NCBI GenBank assembly: GCA_023461135.1
Contig: JAEWNX010000471.1
Location: 1 to 9,075, forward strand
Reading direction: 5' to 3'
DNA length: 9,075 nt
From: Pseudomonadota bacterium
GTDB taxonomy: Bacteria; Pseudomonadota; Alphaproteobacteria; Caulobacterales; Aquidulcibacteraceae
Every line of letters begins with the position of its first letter. Within the stretch, counting starts at the first letter, position 1. The notes under the pieces were generated by a model that was not told the origin of the DNA, made no database searches, and saw only the letters and a program-made list of their open reading frames with translations. A program made the position numbers and the translations under genes. Shown piece after piece: positions 5,695 through 9,075 of this stretch.

Positions 5695-6320
5695 CAGACA
5701 CCGAGATCAAACCCCGCCGCGGCGAGCAGACGCGCAAGGAGATATTGGATCTCGCCGAGGTCGCCATTCTGGAAAAGGGATACGCCGCGACCTCGATCGA
5801 CGAGCTCATCGCGCAAGCCGGCATCACCAAGAGCGGCTTCTTCTATCATTTCCAGGACAAGCTCGATCTGGCGAAAGCGCTGCTGCGACGCGACAACGCG
5901 GCGATCGAGGCTGGGCTGCAGAAGATGTTCGAGGAGGTCGAGGCCAAGCACCCCGACCCGCTGGACGCCCTGCTGGAAGGCATGGCGCTGTACGCGCACG
6001 CGGCCGCGGCCTCGCCGACATCGCGGCCCGGCTGCCTTGCAGCCGCGTTCTCATATCAGCACGCGCTGTTTGACGAGGAGATGCATCGGCTCGTGCAGTA
6101 CGGCGTCGATTTCAAACATCGCATCATCCGGGAACGGCTTGAGCGCGCGGCGGCGAAGTATCCACCGCGTGAGAAAGTCGATCTCGATGCGCTGGCGGAC
6201 ATGGCCATCGCCATCGTCCAGGGCGCCATGATCATGGACAGGGTGCGTGAGCCGCCGCCCGCCATACAGCCGCAGATGGACCTCTATCGCACCTATTTGC
6301 GCGCGCTGTTCGTCGGCTAG
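5691..6320 (+). CDS. TetR/AcrR-family transcriptional regulator, second of a tandem pair
   Basis: The product has 209 residues and is a full-length paralogue of the upstream regulator. The helix-turn-helix is at about residues 34-53 (TSIDELIAQAGITKSGFFYH) and is followed by FQDKLDLAKALLRR. The C-terminal half has RPGC (Cys115) and KYPPREKVDLDALADMA (156-172), matching the upstream copy position by position. The ATG at 5691 overlaps the preceding TGA and has no ribosome site of its own, which indicates translational coupling. A run of 30 bases around the recognition helix is identical in the two genes (5195-5224 and 5824-5853). The TAG stop shares the palindrome CTAG with the stop of the convergent kinase gene. 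Formation of heterodimers with its neighbour is possible but unproven. Confidence 0.92.
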   Translation: MTDTEIKPRRGEQTRKEILDLAEVAILEKGYAATSIDELIAQAGITKSGFFYHFQDKLDLAKALLRRDNAAIEAGLQKMFEEVEAKHPDPLDALLEGMALYAHAAAASPTSRPGCLAAAFSYQHALFDEEMHRLVQYGVDFKHRIIRERLERAAAKYPPREKVDLDALADMAIAIVQGAMIMDRVREPPPAIQPQMDLYRTYLRALFVG

Positions 6321-7729
6321 GCCGCGACCGCCTGTGTCGGCGCGCCGGTAGTGCGCACGAAAAGGGTGAACACCGACCCCTCTCCCAGCTTGCTGTAGGC
6401 CGCCACATCTCCGCCCATCGCGCGCGCAAGCCGGCGCGTGATGGCGAGGCCCAGCCCCGCGCCGTCATGTGCGCGCGTCTTGCTGGTGTCGCCCTGCACG
6501 AACGGCTGGAACAGGCGCATCAGATCGTCGCTGGCGATGCCCGGCCCGGTATCGCGCACGGAGATGGCCACGCCAGGATCGGAGCCAATCATGCAAGGCC
6601 GGGCGTGCACGGCGACTGTGCCGTTCAGGGTGAACTTGGCGGCGTTCGACAAAAGATTCAGCACGCACTGGCGCAAGCGCGTTTCGTCGGCGCGCACATT
6701 GACGATGCTCTCATCCAGCATCAGTCCGCACCGCGTGCCGTTCTTGGCGGCGACCGGAGCCACCGTGTCGACCGCCTCGCGCAGCAGCGGCGCCAATTCT
6801 ACTTCAGCCATATGGAATTCGACCTTGCCCGCTTCGATGCGTGAAAGGTCGAGGATTTCATTGATCAGCTTGAGCAGATGCATGGCCGAGTTGCGAATGC
6901 GCCCGAGATCGGCGGCGCTCTGTCCGATATCGCCGGTGGCGACGTCTTCCGCGACAATTTCGGCATACCCGATCACGGCGTTGAGCGGCGTGCGCAGTTC
7001 GTGGCTCATGTTCGCCAGGAAAACCGACTTGGCCTTGTTCGCCTGCTGGGCGCGCCGCGTCGCGACGGCAAGCTGGCGGGTGCGCTCGCGCACGCGCTCC
7101 TCCAGCGTCTCGGCGGCCTCCTCGGCGCGATAACGCGCGCGGATCAGGTCGTCGAAGCTGCCGGCGCCGGCGCGCGCCATCGTCACCGCGTTCAGCCCAA
7201 GCACACCGGCCAGCGCCGCGATCAGCAGCGCACCCGATCCCTCCGCCACGGCGTACGCGTTCGCGATCAGTCCAATCAGCGGCACAGGAATGGTGTAGAA
7301 CACCATGGTCGGCGTCATGACATGCAAGCACGCGCAGACCAACGCCGCCCCAGCGCAGTAGAGCAAACCCATCAGCGGCCCGGGGTGCGGCGCAAACGCC
7401 AAGGCGACGTAGGGCGAGACATAGGCCACAGTGATCAACGCCAACGCCGCCACATGACGGCCCATGACGCGCTGCAGCTCGCCCGCCTCCATCTCCTCCA
7501 ATTGTCCGGAGAGGCGCTGGAACGCGCGGTGGGTCTGCTGGTCGATGACGACGCCGATGGCCGCGCCGATCGCGCAGGCGGCCCACCACCAACCCTGCGT
7601 CGTCAGCGCCACCACGATGGGTACGATGGCGACGGACGAATAGCGGACCAAGCCATGGCGCGCCCAGGCCACTTCGGCGAATCGCCGAACCGTCAGCAGC
7701 CAAAGCCGCTGGGCTCTGGTGTCCTGCAA
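6317..7729 (-). CDS. Membrane-bound sensor histidine kinase
   Basis: From the TTG at 7729 the product has 470 residues. The N-terminal third holds about six hydrophobic segments (roughly residues 30-45, 47-62, 93-113, 118-137, 143-161 and 166-185). A charged coiled-coil linker (about 198-235) leads into a HisKA domain with ANMSHELRTPLNAVIGY (His243, the phosphorylation site) and a HATPase domain: N box NLLSNAAKF (Asn362), G1 DTGPGI (Asp393), F box LFQPFVQGD and G2 GAGLGLAI. There is no receiver domain and no response regulator gene in the window, so it is an orphan here and may feed a partner elsewhere. The frame extends to a TTG at 7834, but that part has no ribosome site and runs over the likely dnaX promoter; the TTG at 7729 has a strong one. 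The signal sensed is unknown. Confidence 0.9.
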   Translation of the reverse strand: MQDTRAQRLWLLTVRRFAEVAWARHGLVRYSSVAIVPIVVALTTQGWWWAACAIGAAIGVVIDQQTHRAFQRLSGQLEEMEAGELQRVMGRHVAALALITVAYVSPYVALAFAPHPGPLMGLLYCAGAALVCACLHVMTPTMVFYTIPVPLIGLIANAYAVAEGSGALLIAALAGVLGLNAVTMARAGAGSFDDLIRARYRAEEAAETLEERVRERTRQLAVATRRAQQANKAKSVFLANMSHELRTPLNAVIGYAEIVAEDVATGDIGQSAADLGRIRNSAMHLLKLINEILDLSRIEAGKVEFHMAEVELAPLLREAVDTVAPVAAKNGTRCGLMLDESIVNVRADETRLRQCVLNLLSNAAKFTLNGTVAVHARPCMIGSDPGVAISVRDTGPGIASDDLMRLFQPFVQGDTSKTRAHDGAGLGLAITRRLARAMGGDVAAYSKLGEGSVFTLFVRTTGAPTQAVAA

Positions 7730-7734
7730 AATCG

Positions 7735-7742
7735 CCTCCCCC
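7735..7742 (-). promoter_or_regulatory. Ribosome binding site that fixes the kinase start
   Basis: On the minus strand these bases read GGGGGAGG and end five bases before the TTG at 7729. No ATG or GTG in the kinase frame is close enough to use this site. It therefore decides for a TTG start about 35 codons inside the longest open frame. Confidence 0.55.
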
Positions 7743-7760
7743 AAGCACGCGACGCGCGAG

Positions 7761-7790
7761 TTGGGGAAATTACCGCCGAGAGCGTAAATA
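7761..7790 (+). promoter_or_regulatory. Putative sigma-70-type promoter of dnaX
   Basis: TTGGGG at 7761-7766 and TAAATA at 7785-7790 are separated by 18 bases in the kinase/dnaX spacer. Transcription would begin at about 7797 and leave a leader of nearly 70 bases before the GTG at 7864. This is a by-eye call with two fair boxes. Confidence 0.4.
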
Positions 7791-7863
7791 CGGCGCGAAC
7801 GAAGCCGCCTTTGGACCGCCACCGGGGGTCGCAATCCGTTGCAAAACCCTTAAGTTTCCGGGC

Positions 7864-9075
7864 GTGAGCGAATCCCCATCCCTGTTCGGCGACGAGGCCG
7901 GCGGTTACGTCGTGCTGGCGCGGAAATACCGCCCACGCACCTTCGCCGACCTGATCGGCCAGGAGGCGATGGTGCGCACCATCGCCAATGCGTTCGCGCT
8001 CGGGCGCGTCCCGCACGCCTACATGCTGACCGGCGTCCGCGGCGTAGGGAAGACCACTACGGCGCGCCTGCTGGCGCGCGCCCTCAACTACGCCTGCGGC
8101 GACGTCAAGGCGCCCCAGGTCGAACTCGACCCGATCGGCGAGAATTGCCAGGCGATTATGGAGAGCCGCCATCCCGATGTGTTCGAGATGGACGCCGCCT
8201 CGCGCACCGGCATCGGCGACATTCGCGAGCTGCTCGATAGCGTGCGCTACGCGCCGGTGATGGCGCGCTACAAGGTCTACATCATCGACGAAGTGCACAT
8301 GCTGTCGACGGCGGCCTTCAACGGCTTGCTGAAAACGTTGGAAGAGCCGCCGCCGCACGTGAAGTTCATCTTCGCGACGACGGAAATCCGCAAAGTGCCG
8401 GTGACGGTGCTGTCGCGCTGCCAGCGCTTCGATTTGAAGCGGATCGATAGCGAACGCCTCGCAGAACACCTGGGCGCGATCTGCGCGAAGGAGGGCGTGA
8501 AGGTGGACCCGGACGGGCTCGCCCTGATCGCGCGCGCGGCGGAAGGCTCGGCGCGCGACGGTCTCTCGCTGCTGGATCAGGCGCTGGTGCAGAAGCCGGG
8601 CGCGACGGTTACGGCCGCGGATGTGCGCGAGATGCTCGGCCTCGCCGACCGCGCCCGCGTGCTCGACCTGTTCGAGGCGATCGCGCGCAGCGACGCCAAG
8701 ACCGCGATCTCCGAAGCGCGCAGCCAATACGATAGCGGCGCCGATCCCACGCTCATCCTCCGCGACCTCCTCGACATCGGCCACGAAGCCGCCCGCGCCC
8801 AGGCGCTCGGCGCCGAAGCGCGCATCCTTGGCGGCGCCGATTGGGTCGCGCGCGTGCGCGGGCTCGCCCAGAAGCTCACCCCCGCGCAGCTTTCGCGCAT
8901 CTGGCAGATGCTGCTGAAGGCGCTCGAAGAAGCCGGCAAAGCGCCCGACCCGATCGCCGCGGTGGAAATGGCGATGGTGCGCCTCTGCGCCGCGCAATCG
9001 CTGCCGCCGCCGGAAGACGCCGCGCGACTGCTGCGGGATGGAGCGCAAATTTGGACCGCCGGCGCCTCGCCGGCC
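7864..9075 (+). CDS. dnaX: DNA polymerase III subunits gamma/tau, N-terminal part, cut by window edge
   Basis: The frame is open from the GTG at 7864 to the last base (404 codons), so the tau-specific C-terminus is missing. The product is the ATPase of the clamp loader, which loads the beta sliding clamp and holds the replicative polymerase. Visible are VLARKYRPRTFADLIGQE (residues 17-34), Walker A GVRGVGKT (57-64), Walker B IIDEVHML (140-147), sensor 1 FATTE (170-174) and the SRC motif LSRCQRF (183-189) carrying the arginine finger. Domain III follows. Where E. coli DnaX has a four-cysteine zinc module there are only Cys78 and Cys95 with a Pro/Asp-rich insert between them. GTG is chosen because the typical N-terminus begins directly after it, although its ribosome site is weak. 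In many bacteria dnaX is followed by ybaB and recR; these would lie outside the window. Confidence 0.96.
   Translation, partial: MSESPSLFGDEAGGYVVLARKYRPRTFADLIGQEAMVRTIANAFALGRVPHAYMLTGVRGVGKTTTARLLARALNYACGDVKAPQVELDPIGENCQAIMESRHPDVFEMDAASRTGIGDIRELLDSVRYAPVMARYKVYIIDEVHMLSTAAFNGLLKTLEEPPPHVKFIFATTEIRKVPVTVLSRCQRFDLKRIDSERLAEHLGAICAKEGVKVDPDGLALIARAAEGSARDGLSLLDQALVQKPGATVTAADVREMLGLADRARVLDLFEAIARSDAKTAISEARSQYDSGADPTLILRDLLDIGHEAARAQALGAEARILGGADWVARVRGLAQKLTPAQLSRIWQMLLKALEEAGKAPDPIAAVEMAMVRLCAAQSLPPPEDAARLLRDGAQIWTAGASPA

Noticed and set aside
7730..7834. N-terminal extension of the histidine kinase from a TTG at 7834
   Set aside because: There is no ribosome site there, the composition is poor, and the internal TTG at 7729 has a strong one.
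7693..9048. Open frame of 451 codons on the minus strand
   Set aside because: It is antisense to dnaX, whose ATPase motifs are unmistakable; the His/Arg-rich product is typical of a shadow frame.
7811..9060. Ten-base repeat TTGGACCGCC at 7811 and 9051 as a possible attachment-site pair
   Set aside because: It is too short, one copy lies inside dnaX, and there is no integrase or other mobile gene between them.

Overview
The window is GC-rich, densely packed chromosomal DNA from an alphaproteobacterium. The codon use, the dnaX sequence and the small SRP RNA suggest the Caulobacterales/Hyphomonadaceae area, but this is an inference and no ribosomal RNA is present to confirm it. Two housekeeping anchors are clear: a small-type signal recognition particle RNA (ffs, about 2029-2121, +) and the first 404 codons of dnaX (7864 to the right edge, +). 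I see no insertion sequence, phage gene, CRISPR array or tRNA.

Layout. Left part (1-2028): the 3' portion of a low-complexity Gln/Thr/Pro-rich protein (+), an intergenic stretch with several GC-rich hairpins, a six-helix membrane protein (+), and a convergent short secreted PRC-barrel-like protein (-) whose 3' end overlaps the membrane protein gene. Next comes ffs with a recognisable promoter. Middle part (2164-4840, all -): read in transcription order, a 26-residue single-helix membrane peptide, a 445-residue TTC38-family TPR protein, an alpha/beta hydrolase with a complete catalytic triad, and, after a 153-base gap, a 54-residue single-helix membrane protein. Diverging from this cluster across a roughly 215-base, comparatively AT-rich spacer are two tandem, full-length paralogous TetR regulators (+) joined by an ATGA stop/start overlap. 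Right part: a membrane sensor histidine kinase without receiver domain (-), which converges on the second TetR gene with a shared CTAG at the stops and diverges from dnaX.

How it may work together. The most coherent unit is the divergent module: a coupled TetR pair facing a small peptide / TTC38 / hydrolase operon. The simplest inference is that one or both TetR proteins (possibly a heterodimer) control the operon, with the hydrolase acting on an unknown ester or similar substrate. The sequence does not reveal the substrate. In many alphaproteobacteria ffs lies close to dnaX; here about 5.7 kb carrying the TetR module and the kinase separates them.
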